Source of the DNA: Treponema sp.
GTDB taxonomy: Bacteria > Spirochaetota > Spirochaetia > Treponematales > Treponemataceae
Assembly (NCBI GenBank): GCA_017381365.1
Contig: JAFOCI010000098.1
Location: forward strand, 1 to 58,354
Direction: 5' to 3'
Length of the DNA: 58,354 nucleotides
The notes beneath the pieces were generated by a model. It saw only the letters and a list, made by a program, of their open reading frames with translations, had not been told where the DNA came from and did not search any database. Of the stretch, positions 17,819 to 26,905 are shown one piece after another. A program made the translations under genes and the position numbers. Every line of letters begins with the position of its first letter. Position 1 is the first letter of the stretch.

Positions 17819-20193
17819 ATTTCTTTATCCATAAATATTGTTTTTGACTGCGAAAAACCTTCAATCCAAAAAAAACGTTCCATTGTAAAATCATTCTTAA
17901 CATTAACTTTTATGTGATAAATGTTTTTTTCTTTCAGTTCCTGTGATACTTTTGCCAAAAGTTCTGTTCCAAGTCCTCGTCGTCTATATTCAGGACTAAT
18001 AACAAGATCTGTTATTATGCAGCTTTTAGTCCGATGCTCAAGGGAAGAAATAATTCGACCCGACATTAGTCCATATATATCATCTTTTTTGTCATGAAGA
18101 ATGTAAATCATAGAAAGGCTGCCATCGTGTATTTCAAAAATATGTTCTTTTATTTCTTCATCTGAGCAGTCAGGATACGTTTTTTTGTAGAAATCAAAAA
18201 GTTTGGTTTCAAATTTATCGCAGTACATTGAAATTGTTCTTTCATCTTCTTCAGAGAAAAATGTATTTGGCTGAATAAAATGACAGTAAGTTTCGTAAGA
18301 AGTGTTTTTTCTTCCTGTACTTGTCATATAGCGAAGCTCTTCCTTTAATGCCTCATCATCATCAATAATTTTAACCAATTCTGGAGAATAACGTTCTGTC
18401 ATTTTTTTCAATTCAACAAGAATCTGGTCGAAATTCTTTTTCTTTGCGTAATTTCGTCCTTTATGATCGGTAGAAGTATCAATTGTGTCACAAATAGAAA
18501 TCAAATTGATAAAAACCTTGATTTCAGAAGAAATTACATCAAATTCGTCTGGATAACCGCCATTTCCATTAAAATACTTGTGATGTCCAACAATTATGTC
18601 ATGAAAGGGAGCCAGATAATCAATGCCTTCTATAAGTTTTTCGCCCATTACGGTATGTTCTTTAATTTTTGAATATTCATCATCCGTTATTTTTCTTAAA
18701 TGAAGATTTACTAGATTTGTACGTGAAAGTTTTCCAATATCATGAAGAACGCCCGCATGTTTTACAAAAGACAATAGTTCTGTGCGATTTTGTCGCACAT
18801 CTTCAGCGGTTGGAAATTTTTTTGTCACAAAAAGTTCTGGTTTGCGCTCTATAAAATGAGAAAGACACATTCCAGCAAGATTTCCGACCATTGAAAAATG
18901 AATAGCAGAATTAATTTCTCTATGAACAAAAATTGTCTGGATAAATTTAACGAATTCATTTACATCGTTAAGATTTTCTGCAACAAGACGAACATTATCA
19001 AAAATAAAATCATCCGTCATAAAACCTTTTTCTGCATAGACGCTGTTTTCATAATATCTGATAAGTTCGTTTGTAAGACGCTTCTTAAAATCTTTTGCTT
19101 CGCAAATTCTGTAAAGTTCAGGAATAAGTATATTTACATAGCAGAATGACCAGTTAAAAATTTTCATTCTATCCAGCATTAATGCAAATTTTGGCTCAAC
19201 AGGGTCATCATCCACAGGAAACGGACAATCTGCAAATATGAAGGATTTACCAAAAAAATTTTCAAATGTTCCTTTTAAGTCTTCAAGATATTCAGACTTA
19301 TTAATTTTATTATTTTGAAACTGATTTTTTTTGAAAAATGTATAAATCATTGGATTTATATTTTGTTCTATGCCTTCAGCAGCATATTCTTCAGTAAGCC
19401 AATGCTGGATTTCATTCAGAGCTTTTTTCTGAGCTTCGTCATCATCCTTAATTTCAAAATTGCATTGACCAGCGGTAAAAATCGCGTAAATTTTAAAATA
19501 TCGCTTTAACAATGCAATATGCATCGGAAAATCACTGTTTTCACCCCACATCTTTTTGTAAAGCTTTGTATTTCCACCCCGCACCATACTGTCAATTTCT
19601 TCAATAATATTCACAATGGCGACATAATCGTTTTTTTTGTAAAGTGCGTAACTCAAAAGTTCAAAAGTTCGGCAAAAAACTAAGTGGATGCAAATATCAT
19701 CATTTGGAGCAGAAGCAAAATCAGGATAAATCTTCTTCGCTTCGTCAAAATACTTTTTGCTTTTATCAAATCCACTGTAAGTTGAAACTGTATTACAAAT
19801 TCCAAGATTCATTAAGCCTTCAAAACGGTCAACTTCATCAATTTGAGGACATTTTTCCAAAATTGCTGTAACTAGATCATCAGTAACATGAAAATCAATA
19901 TTGTTCTCAAATAAGAAAAAAGTAACATGAAGCAGAAAAGCATGAATCGCATCCTTTGAAAGCCTTTCCGGATGCTTTATAACAGGTTCAATATATTCAT
20001 TTATTAATTTCTCATTTTCAACAAAAAGCTTACGAGTAAGTTCCGAATTTGCAGCAAGCATCTCCTGCCACTTTTCAAAATCGTATGATTCACTTAAAAT
20101 TCGGCGTTCAAGATGAATAATCTGTTCCGTATTATGCTTATATTTATTGAAAAAAAATACAACCTTTTCTGCTGTAATATCTTCAACTTTCAT
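17815..20193 (-). CDS. HD-GYP-like phosphodiesterase fused to a GNAT acetyltransferase
   Basis: A 792-residue multidomain protein. Residues about 1-420 are helical, with TPR-like stretches and no named domain recognised. Around 480-610 is an HD-GYP-like domain: HAGVLHDIGKL (HD pair near 484), IVGHHKYFNGNGGYPDE (GYP signature near 545) and a following INLISICDTIDTSTD helix. Residues about 680-792 are a GNAT domain with VISPEYRRRGLGTELL (acetyl-CoA loop near 735). HD-GYP proteins hydrolyse c-di-GMP or related nucleotides; pairing with an acetyltransferase is unusual. TATAAT ends seven bases before the ATG with no Shine-Dalgarno sequence. It is divergent from the metal-uptake operon. Confidence 0.82.
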   Translation of the reverse strand: MKVEDITAEKVVFFFNKYKHNTEQIIHLERRILSESYDFEKWQEMLAANSELTRKLFVENEKLINEYIEPVIKHPERLSKDAIHAFLLHVTFFLFENNIDFHVTDDLVTAILEKCPQIDEVDRFEGLMNLGICNTVSTYSGFDKSKKYFDEAKKIYPDFASAPNDDICIHLVFCRTFELLSYALYKKNDYVAIVNIIEEIDSMVRGGNTKLYKKMWGENSDFPMHIALLKRYFKIYAIFTAGQCNFEIKDDDEAQKKALNEIQHWLTEEYAAEGIEQNINPMIYTFFKKNQFQNNKINKSEYLEDLKGTFENFFGKSFIFADCPFPVDDDPVEPKFALMLDRMKIFNWSFCYVNILIPELYRICEAKDFKKRLTNELIRYYENSVYAEKGFMTDDFIFDNVRLVAENLNDVNEFVKFIQTIFVHREINSAIHFSMVGNLAGMCLSHFIERKPELFVTKKFPTAEDVRQNRTELLSFVKHAGVLHDIGKLSRTNLVNLHLRKITDDEYSKIKEHTVMGEKLIEGIDYLAPFHDIIVGHHKYFNGNGGYPDEFDVISSEIKVFINLISICDTIDTSTDHKGRNYAKKKNFDQILVELKKMTERYSPELVKIIDDDEALKEELRYMTSTGRKNTSYETYCHFIQPNTFFSEEDERTISMYCDKFETKLFDFYKKTYPDCSDEEIKEHIFEIHDGSLSMIYILHDKKDDIYGLMSGRIISSLEHRTKSCIITDLVISPEYRRRGLGTELLAKVSQELKEKNIYHIKVNVKNDFTMERFFWIEGFSQSKTIFMDKEI

Positions 20194-20200
20194 TCATTCT

Positions 20201-20206
20201 ATTATA
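20201..20206 (-). promoter_or_regulatory. -10 box of the HD-GYP/GNAT gene
   Basis: TATAAT on the minus strand, seven bases before the start codon. A weak -35 (TCAACA) lies 18 bases upstream. Confidence 0.4.
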
Positions 20207-20263
20207 ATGCATATTTGTGTTTTTTGTTGAAACTTAACAATAAATTTTATATTGTTTATATAG

Positions 20264-21238
20264 ATGACTTTAAAAAAGCACCTGTACTTTACTATATTTT
20301 TCTTATCATTTTCTCTTTTTGTATCATGCAGTAAAAAATCTGAAAATTTTGATATTTCAATTGTTGCAGCAAATTTTCCATGTTATGACGCAACAAGAGC
20401 AATTTTAGGCGATACTCCAGATACATATAGCATCAGATTAAAACTATTGATTAAACCTGGTACAGAAGTTCATTCCTACGACCCAACCCCTCAGGACTTA
20501 ATAGACATACAGAATGCTGATTTATTTGTCTACATTGGCGGCGAAAGTGATGAATGGATTGAAGAACTGCTTTACGCCAATAAAAACTATGATTCTCAAA
20601 AAAATCTTGCTTTGATTAATTTTGTAAACACTCTGGAAGAATTTAATCCAGAAGAAAACGAAAAAGATGAAAAAAGCCATCACGAAGAAAATGATTTTGA
20701 GGCAGACGAACACATCTGGACATCACCGGCAAATGAAATAATTATTGTAAGCGAAATTTTCTCCAGACTTAAAACCATTGCAGAAAAAAAACAGCTTTCT
20801 TCTCTTATTCCAGTTTTTGAAAAAAATGCAGCTGACTACATTTCGCAAATTAACGCTACAGCCGAACTCCTAAATCAAGCAATCAATAGCCATAACCACA
20901 AATTCATTGTAATGGCGGACCGTTTCCCTTTTGCCTATTTTGCAGACCATTACAAGCTTGGCTACTCTGCCGCCTTTTCAGGCTGCAGCACAGCGGTAGA
21001 AACCAGCTTTGCAACAATTGAAAATCTTGTAAAAACAGTACAAGAAAAAAAGCTTTCCAGCGTTTTTTACATTGAATTAGGCAACCACAAAATTGCCGAT
21101 ATCATTGCCGAAGAAACAGGAACAAAAGCTTATTGCCTTGAATCAATTCAAAATGTAACAAAAGATGATTTTATAAACGGCGAAACATGGGTTTCGTTGA
21201 TGAGCAGAAATGCAAAAACTTTGAAAAAAGGACTTTAG
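20264..21238 (+). CDS. znuA: ZnuA-like metal-binding lipoprotein of an ABC transporter
   Basis: A 324-residue solute-binding lipoprotein of cluster A-I (zinc/manganese). Signal peptide with lipobox LFVSC (about residue 22). Metal ligands are visible as the His of GTEVHSYDPTPQD, the His of DEHIWTSP after a short acidic, His-containing loop (EKDEKSHHEENDFEADEH), the region around FAYFADHYKLGY, and the C-terminal acidic ELGNHKIAD. The loop and family favour zinc, but manganese is possible. It heads an operon with the ATPase and permease. The end of its coding sequence is tandemly repeated just after the stop codon. Confidence 0.85.
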   Translation: MTLKKHLYFTIFFLSFSLFVSCSKKSENFDISIVAANFPCYDATRAILGDTPDTYSIRLKLLIKPGTEVHSYDPTPQDLIDIQNADLFVYIGGESDEWIEELLYANKNYDSQKNLALINFVNTLEEFNPEENEKDEKSHHEENDFEADEHIWTSPANEIIIVSEIFSRLKTIAEKKQLSSLIPVFEKNAADYISQINATAELLNQAINSHNHKFIVMADRFPFAYFADHYKLGYSAAFSGCSTAVETSFATIENLVKTVQEKKLSSVFYIELGNHKIADIIAEETGTKAYCLESIQNVTKDDFINGETWVSLMSRNAKTLKKGL

Positions 21239-21332
21239 CGGTGGTTGAGCAGAAATGCAGAAACTTTGAAAAAAGGACTTTAGCGGTGGTTGAGCAGAAA
21301 TTAGCGGTGGTTGAGCCTGTCGAAACCACCCA
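21202..21332 (+). repeat. 45-bp tandem repeat of the znuA 3' end, with a MITE fragment
   Basis: A 45-bp unit starting GAGCAGAAATGCA begins at 21202 (inside znuA), 21247 and, truncated, 21292. It duplicates the last codons SRNAKTLKKGL plus stop. The array ends in GGTGGTTGAGCCTGTCGAAACCACC, the internal hairpin of the MITE family (21306-21330). It fills the gap between znuA and the ATPase gene. Confidence 0.85.
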
Positions 21333-21377
21333 CCCATACCGAATATTTTAGAAACTTTAAAAAAAAGGAAATAAATA

Positions 21378-22145
21378 ATGGCATTACTAGAATGCAAGAA
21401 TGTATGCGTAAATTACGGCTCCTTTGAAGCCTGCAAAAACGTAACTTTTCAGATTAATCAGGGAGATTATCTTTGCGTAGTTGGTGCAAACGGCTCCGGT
21501 AAATCAACATTAGTGCAGGCAACCCTTGGACTTACAAAAATAAAAAGCGGCTCAATTTTGCGCAACAAAATCGGAATCGGATATCTTCCGCAAAAAAATA
21601 TTATTTCCCGGGATTTTCCAGCAACCGTAAAGGAAGTCGTACTTTCTGGTTGCACTGCCAACGGAAAAATATTTTTCAGTAAAAATGACCGGGAAAACGC
21701 AAAAAAACAGTTGGTACGGCTTGGTCTTGATTCAATAGAAAACCGCCCTTTCAGCGATTTAAGCGGCGGCCAGCAGCAGAGAGTCCTTCTTGCACGCGCC
21801 CTTTGCGCTGCAAAACAGCTTCTTGTACTGGACGAACCTGTTACAGGCCTTGACCCTGTTGTTACCGACGAACTGTATTCAATAATCCGCAAACTAAACA
21901 AAGAAGAGCATATTGCTGTTCTTATGGTAAGCCACGATGTACACCGCGCGCTTCAGAACGCCACCCACATTCTGCACATGAACAATGAGCCGCTTTTTTT
22001 TGGCAGTGCCAGCGAATACCAGAAGAGCCGGTTCTACAGCACAATGAGCAACATAGAAGTATGCGAAACACACCTTTGTACACACTGCGGAACAGACTGT
22101 AACGCTACCCACATTCATTTACCAGGAAAGTTCAAACATGATTAA
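21378..22145 (+). CDS. znuC: ZnuC-like ABC transporter ATPase with a Cys/His tail
   Basis: A 255-residue ABC ATPase: Walker A GANGSGKST (about residue 38), signature LSGGQQQRVLLARAL (about residue 132), Walker B LLVLDEPVTGLDP and the switch His in MVSHDVHRA. It energises the permease encoded next. After the nucleotide-binding domain comes a tail (about residues 229-247, C229, H232, C234, H236, C237, C241, H245, H247) that could bind zinc. GGAAATAA lies before the ATG. It overlaps the permease gene by eight bases. Confidence 0.92.
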   Translation: MALLECKNVCVNYGSFEACKNVTFQINQGDYLCVVGANGSGKSTLVQATLGLTKIKSGSILRNKIGIGYLPQKNIISRDFPATVKEVVLSGCTANGKIFFSKNDRENAKKQLVRLGLDSIENRPFSDLSGGQQQRVLLARALCAAKQLLVLDEPVTGLDPVVTDELYSIIRKLNKEEHIAVLMVSHDVHRALQNATHILHMNNEPLFFGSASEYQKSRFYSTMSNIEVCETHLCTHCGTDCNATHIHLPGKFKHD

Positions 22146-22953
22146 TTTTTTACAGGCAATATTCACTTATGGATTTTTAACACGCGCACTTGTTGCAGGA
22201 ATTATGATTTCCATCTGCGCCTCGCTTTTAGGCGTTACACTAGTATTAAAGCGCTTTTCAATGATTGGCGACGGACTAAGTCACGTTGGTTTTGGCACAA
22301 TGGCCATCGCAATGGCCTTTAATTGCGCACCTCTTGCAGTTTCTATTCCAGTCTGCGTTATTGCCGCATTTTTGCTGCTGCGGGTAAGTTCAAACTCAAA
22401 TATTAAAGGCGATGCCGCCATTGCCTTAATTTCCAGCAGCGCCCTTGCAATCGGTATCCTTGTAACTTCCCTAACATCTGGCTTAAACACCGACGTAACA
22501 TCATTCATGTTCGGAAGCATTCTTGCAATCAGCCCCACAGACGTAATCATCAGCGTAATTCTGGGAATTGTAATTCTTGGATTTTACATTATTTTTTACA
22601 ACAAAATCTTTCTTGTAACTTTTGATGAACACTTTGCTACCGCCAGCGGAATTCGCGCCGATTTTTACAATGCGCTCATCGCCGTTCTTACCGCCCTTAC
22701 AATAGTCATAGGAATGCGCCTTATGGGAGCCATGATGATTTCCAGTCTAATAGTTTTCCCGGCACTATCAGCAATGCGCATTTTCCGCAGTTTTTTCAAA
22801 GTAATTCTCTGCGCAATCATACTTTCCATAATCTGCTTTATTGCAGGAATCACCGCTTCGTTTGCCCTTTCCACACCAGCCGGAGCCAGCATCGTAACTG
22901 CAAACCTCATCGCATTCCTTTTATGCATGCTTGTTGAAAGAATAAAAAAATAA
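22138..22953 (+). CDS. znuB: ZnuB-like ABC transporter permease
   Basis: A 271-residue integral membrane protein of the ABC-3 family with about eight membrane segments. Family signatures include LLGVTLVLKRFSMIGDGLSHVGFG (about residues 28-51) and VIGMRLMGAMMISSLIVFPALSAM (about residues 187-210). It forms the channel for the ZnuA/ZnuC pair. Co-translated with znuC, last in the operon and followed by two terminators. Confidence 0.93.
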   Translation: MINFLQAIFTYGFLTRALVAGIMISICASLLGVTLVLKRFSMIGDGLSHVGFGTMAIAMAFNCAPLAVSIPVCVIAAFLLLRVSSNSNIKGDAAIALISSSALAIGILVTSLTSGLNTDVTSFMFGSILAISPTDVIISVILGIVILGFYIIFYNKIFLVTFDEHFATASGIRADFYNALIAVLTALTIVIGMRLMGAMMISSLIVFPALSAMRIFRSFFKVILCAIILSIICFIAGITASFALSTPAGASIVTANLIAFLLCMLVERIKK

Positions 22954-23010
22954 AAATGATAAATCTGTGTATTGACTGAAATTTAATTCTTGCTGTGACT
23001 TGAGCATAAA

Positions 23011-23053
23011 AAAACACCACCTGAATAAATTTTACTCTATTCAAATGGTGTTT
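23011..23053. terminator. bidirectional terminator between znuB and the S41 peptidase gene
   Basis: AAACACCACCTGAATA, a ten-base loop, then TATTCAAATGGTGTTT. The two outer stem parts pair perfectly with a two-base internal mismatch, with A and T runs on both sides. Confidence 0.75.
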
Positions 23054-23061
23054 GTAAATTC

Positions 23062-23081
23062 AGTCTTTAACAGACTTTTTC
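23062..23081 (+). terminator. second small hairpin
   Basis: AGTCT-TTAAC-AGACT followed by a five-T run, just beyond the larger terminator. Confidence 0.4.
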
Positions 23082-23121
23082 AGTGGCTTCGATGCTAGCT
23101 GCTTGTTAAACATGTCAGTTT

Positions 23122-24951
23122 TTAATCCATATTAGCCACAATGCTGCAAATCGTTTCTCTATCATAAAGAGTTTCCGGCTGCAATCTTACATGAGGTTCA
23201 ATACCTTTATCAATGTCATAGTTTGAACCGTTTTTGTTTTCTGACATTACATATCTACTGGAAATTCTAAAAGTTGTTGAATCCGTTGCCATGGTAGGAT
23301 AAACACAGGCACTTCCACCTCCAGAAGTTTCCCCAAGCAATACAACTCTGTCAGAACTTTTAAGCATTGCTGGAACCATGTTTCCACAAGAAAAACTTGC
23401 TGGTGAAATCAAACAGAATAATTTTTTATCTTTAATAGTATCATTCTCATCAAATGTGCCATCAGCATTAATATCACACACATAAACAGAACTAGTCTTT
23501 GCACCAGTAATGGAATTTGTAATATTAATTTGCACTTCTCCTAACATCCAGGCAAGTGTTGCAACGGCAGTTCTACATGCACCACCGAAATTATTACTCA
23601 TATCAAGAATTACATTTTCTACTTCTGGATTTTCCTTAATCATTTTGTTAACACAATACAAATAATATTCCGTCTTAATATCCTTTTGAATTGCTGTGTA
23701 ATCCGTTTTTATCAATTCACAAATTTCTTCAGTTGTTTTTCCTAATTTTTGATTTGTTTCATTTATAATATCATTCAAATCTGGATCTCCAGAACTGGTG
23801 TATTCATCAAACCGCACTATTGCAGTTTTTCCATCATCAGAAAATTCAAGCCCTGGAACATTTTCACCATATACATTTTGTCTTGCTGTATTATAAAGTT
23901 CCGTCTTTTTATGAAATGAATTGCCCGTAAGCAAGGTTTCATCGCCAGTTTCAACTTTTGTTGCTAATTTTTTCGCAATATCGTAGCCACAGTAATAGGA
24001 AGCTAACATAAAAATAGAATGATTATCTGAAAAATATGCATGGCACAAATCCCAAAGCGCTTTACAAAAAATCTCTGGATCAGGATTCAAAAGTTTATTT
24101 TTTAAGCCTATATATTCAAAATAACTATCAAAACTAGGAAAATTGTTTCCATGTAATTCTTTTAATCCGTAGTTCAAGTCAAGATTTATGCATAATTCTT
24201 TGTACGTAAAATCAGTAAGAGCTGAGCTACGCATTTTTTTGCCTGTGCCTTCATCAAATCTGTAAAATTCTTCTTTAGCAACAATATTATCTATAATTTC
24301 CTTTCTACTGTACACTTCTTTTCCATTATATACATAACGACCCTTAGTAAACAAATTTCCAAATGTATTAAGAGAAACATAATAGTTCAATTTCCCATCG
24401 ATTTCTGCGCACAATACAAAATCTTCAAAACCCGAAAAATTCACTTCAATAGGAGCGCCCTAGGAATTAAAACTTTTTTCTATTTTGATAAAATCATTTT
24501 CCTGTTCACTAGCTAAATAAGCAATATCAAAAAAAGTTTTTGAACTGTTTCTCTCAAACTTAGACATATAATGATCATAATTTGAAAAATAAATTTTACG
24601 TTTGGTTAAATCAATCAGAACTGTTGAAGTGTAATTATTATTATTTGAAGTAATTAAAACCTTGTATTTTTCAGGATATTCCACAGTAGTAAAATTATTA
24701 CACAGCAATTCAATATTTACATACGGAATATCTTCAGCGCCTTCCTTAAAATAAGCTTTGGCAGTTCCCAGAAGATTCTCTTTGCAAATTATATTATTCA
24801 ATACATTTACAGAATAAGTTTTTTCCTTCTCTTCCGCCGGAACCTGCACTATCATATACTTTGTTTCCGCATCATTAGAACAAGAAATTACCATAAAAAA
24901 TACAATAGAAATAGAACAGATTGTACAAATTTTAAAAAAATTATTTTTCAT
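23122..24951 (-). pseudogene. S41-family peptidase lipoprotein, interrupted by an in-frame TAG
   Basis: A single reading frame of 610 codons broken by one TAG at 24460-24462. The first part (24460-24951) gives a lipoprotein signal peptide with lipobox VISC (about residue 24) and 140 further residues. The second (23122-24444) carries the S41 peptidase domain with the likely nucleophile in SPASFSCGNMVPAML, then GETSGGGSACVYP. Five codons after the TAG is a GTG that could restart, but it has no good ribosome site. The product would be a surface or periplasmic tail-specific-type protease, perhaps producing only the N-terminal piece here. Normal TAG stops elsewhere (for example at 37,656) argue against recoding. 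Confidence 0.75.
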
Positions 24952-25072
24952 TAATTAACTCCTGCTTTTATTATAAAAGTAGATGTTTTTTTTAACAAGA
25001 AAAAAATGACCGCCAAGTCTGAATTAAGCGTGCCAGTAGAGTGGAATTCCGCTTTTTTTTGCCATAACAGAA

Positions 25073-25182
25073 GGGGCTTCCTGATAAGTTTGCATTACGG
25101 TGGTTGAGTTTATCGAAACCACCACATTTAGTGTAGCAGTCATTTCGACGAGTGGTTTCTGAGTCCTTCGACAGGCTCATTC
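25073..25182 (+). repeat. degenerate MITE-like repeat copy
   Basis: It starts AGGGGCTTCCTG, has the full GGTGGTT...AACCACC hairpin and TCCTTCGACAGGCTCA, but lacks the right-hand terminal repeat. The 24,952-25,276 gap otherwise holds no gene that I can support. Confidence 0.8.
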
Positions 25183-25276
25183 GAATAGCGAAAGCCGTAA
25201 ACTTGAACGAAGTAATCCACCTTCTTTGCTCGGTGGTTTCAATAGGTCCAAGTCGCCAGCTATGTCTGTTTATTAT

Positions 25277-26833
25277 TTAGTCTTTCATTGCCTTATATGC
25301 ATCAAATTCTTTGAGCATTTCAGGATCCTTGTTTTTATCAAGAAGACTTACTACTACAGAGAAAATCAAACATACAACAAAGCCTGGAACAATTTCATAC
25401 AAACCAAAAATTGGAGCAACAGAAGCTGGAATCTGATGCCATGCAACAACGGTAATACCACCAGTAATCAAACCTGCGATTGCACCGTTTGCTGTCATTC
25501 CACGCCAGTAAAGAGCAAGAAGAATAAGTGGACCGAATGTTGCACCAAAACCTGCCCATGCGTAACTTACAAGACCAAAAATAGAAGATTTTGGATTCAA
25601 AGAAAGAAGCAAAGCAATCAAAGCAATGAAGAATACAACAAAACGACCAACATTCAAAACTTCTTTTTCAGAAGCTTCTTGTTTGATAAGACCTTTGAAC
25701 AAGTCTCGGCTGACAGCAGAAGAAGCTGCCAAAAGCTGAGAGTCTGCAGTAGACATAGAAGCTGCAAGAATAGCACAAAGGAAGATACCTGCAATGAAAG
25801 CTGGATACATCTGCTGCATTGTTGCAGAGAATACTGTTTCTGCATCACCAGTAATGTAATTTGCAATCTGTTCCCCACCGTTCAACAAAATGCCTTTGTT
25901 CAAAAGATAAGTAGTTCCCAAAGTACCAATAATGAATGTTCCGATATAAGAAACAATCATCCATGTAATTCCAACGCGACGTGCTGTTTTAATGTTTGCA
26001 GCAGAATCAATTCCCATAAAACGAACGATGATATGAGGCATACCAAAGTAACCAAGTCCCCACGCAAGTGCAGAAACAATACTCATACCTTTATAAGTAG
26101 AATTTGCACCAAAAGCGTTTTTCATTGCTTCACCAAAGTTACCGGCAATTGCCTGAGCATCAAATGCTTTTACAGATTCAATTGCTGCAGCAGGACCACC
26201 GCTTACCGCAATTGCAATTACAGAAGAAATTACAAAAGCGACAAAAATCAAAGTTCCCTGTGCAAAGTCTGTTGTACAAACAGCTGTATAGCCACCAGTA
26301 ATTGTGTAACAAAGAATTACAACAAGACCAATTGCAAGACCTGCATGATAATCAAGTCCAAAAACAGAATTAAATAATTTTGCACATGCTACAAAACCAG
26401 AAGCTGTATAAATTGTAAAGAACAAAACAATGAAAATAATTGAAAGAACAGAAAGAATGTTTGTTTTATCTTTAAAACGGTTAGAAAGGAATTCTGGAAT
26501 TGTAATTGAATCTCCAAATGCTTCTGAACATTTACGGAGCTGCTTTGCAATAAAAAGCCATGCAAGATAAGTTCCAGCAATAAGACCAAGAGCAGTCCAG
26601 AAAGTTTCTTTGATACCGCCAAGATAACAAAGACCTGGAAGTCCCATCAAAAGCCATGCAGAAGAATCTGATGCTTCTGCAGAAAGAGCTGTTACCCACG
26701 GACCAACCTTACGGCCACCAAGGAAGAAATCAGCTGAATTGTTGTTGTTATTTGCATTTCTAAGGCCAATATAAATCATAAAGCCAAGATACAAAACAAA
26801 TGCGATGATTTTCGCAACTACTTGTGGAGTCAT
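25277..26833 (-). CDS. putP: sodium/proline symporter (SSF family)
   Basis: A 518-residue member of the solute:sodium symporter family with about 13 membrane segments. Typical stretches are FFLGGRKVGPWVTALSAEAS (about residues 35-54), LPGLCYLGG, FGMPHIIVRFMGI (about residue 273) and AAILAASMSTADSQLLAASS (about residue 360), close to the proline carrier PutP. It imports proline or a related solute with sodium. AAGGATAA gives a normal ribosome site. It is flanked at a distance by MITE copies in opposite orientation. Confidence 0.92.
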   Translation of the reverse strand: MTPQVVAKIIAFVLYLGFMIYIGLRNANNNNNSADFFLGGRKVGPWVTALSAEASDSSAWLLMGLPGLCYLGGIKETFWTALGLIAGTYLAWLFIAKQLRKCSEAFGDSITIPEFLSNRFKDKTNILSVLSIIFIVLFFTIYTASGFVACAKLFNSVFGLDYHAGLAIGLVVILCYTITGGYTAVCTTDFAQGTLIFVAFVISSVIAIAVSGGPAAAIESVKAFDAQAIAGNFGEAMKNAFGANSTYKGMSIVSALAWGLGYFGMPHIIVRFMGIDSAANIKTARRVGITWMIVSYIGTFIIGTLGTTYLLNKGILLNGGEQIANYITGDAETVFSATMQQMYPAFIAGIFLCAILAASMSTADSQLLAASSAVSRDLFKGLIKQEASEKEVLNVGRFVVFFIALIALLLSLNPKSSIFGLVSYAWAGFGATFGPLILLALYWRGMTANGAIAGLITGGITVVAWHQIPASVAPIFGLYEIVPGFVVCLIFSVVVSLLDKNKDPEMLKEFDAYKAMKD

Positions 26834-26905
26834 TTATTTATCCTTTTTTTATAGAATATCTAATTTTACGAAAGAAATACGCTTTATTCAATGCTATTGG
26901 TACTA

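Noticed and set aside
20216..20263. A Zur-type operator before the znuA-like gene
   Set aside because: I could not find a convincing inverted repeat or a properly spaced promoter in this short AT-rich stretch.
24460..24462. TAG read as an amino acid (recoding)
   Set aside because: TAG ends normal genes such as the acyl-CoA synthetase at 37,656, and no recoding structure or tRNA is visible.
25226..26377. 383-residue plus-strand open frame
   Set aside because: It lies antisense to the well-supported putP gene and its composition (very rich in Cys, Asn, Ser, Thr) is that of a shadow frame.
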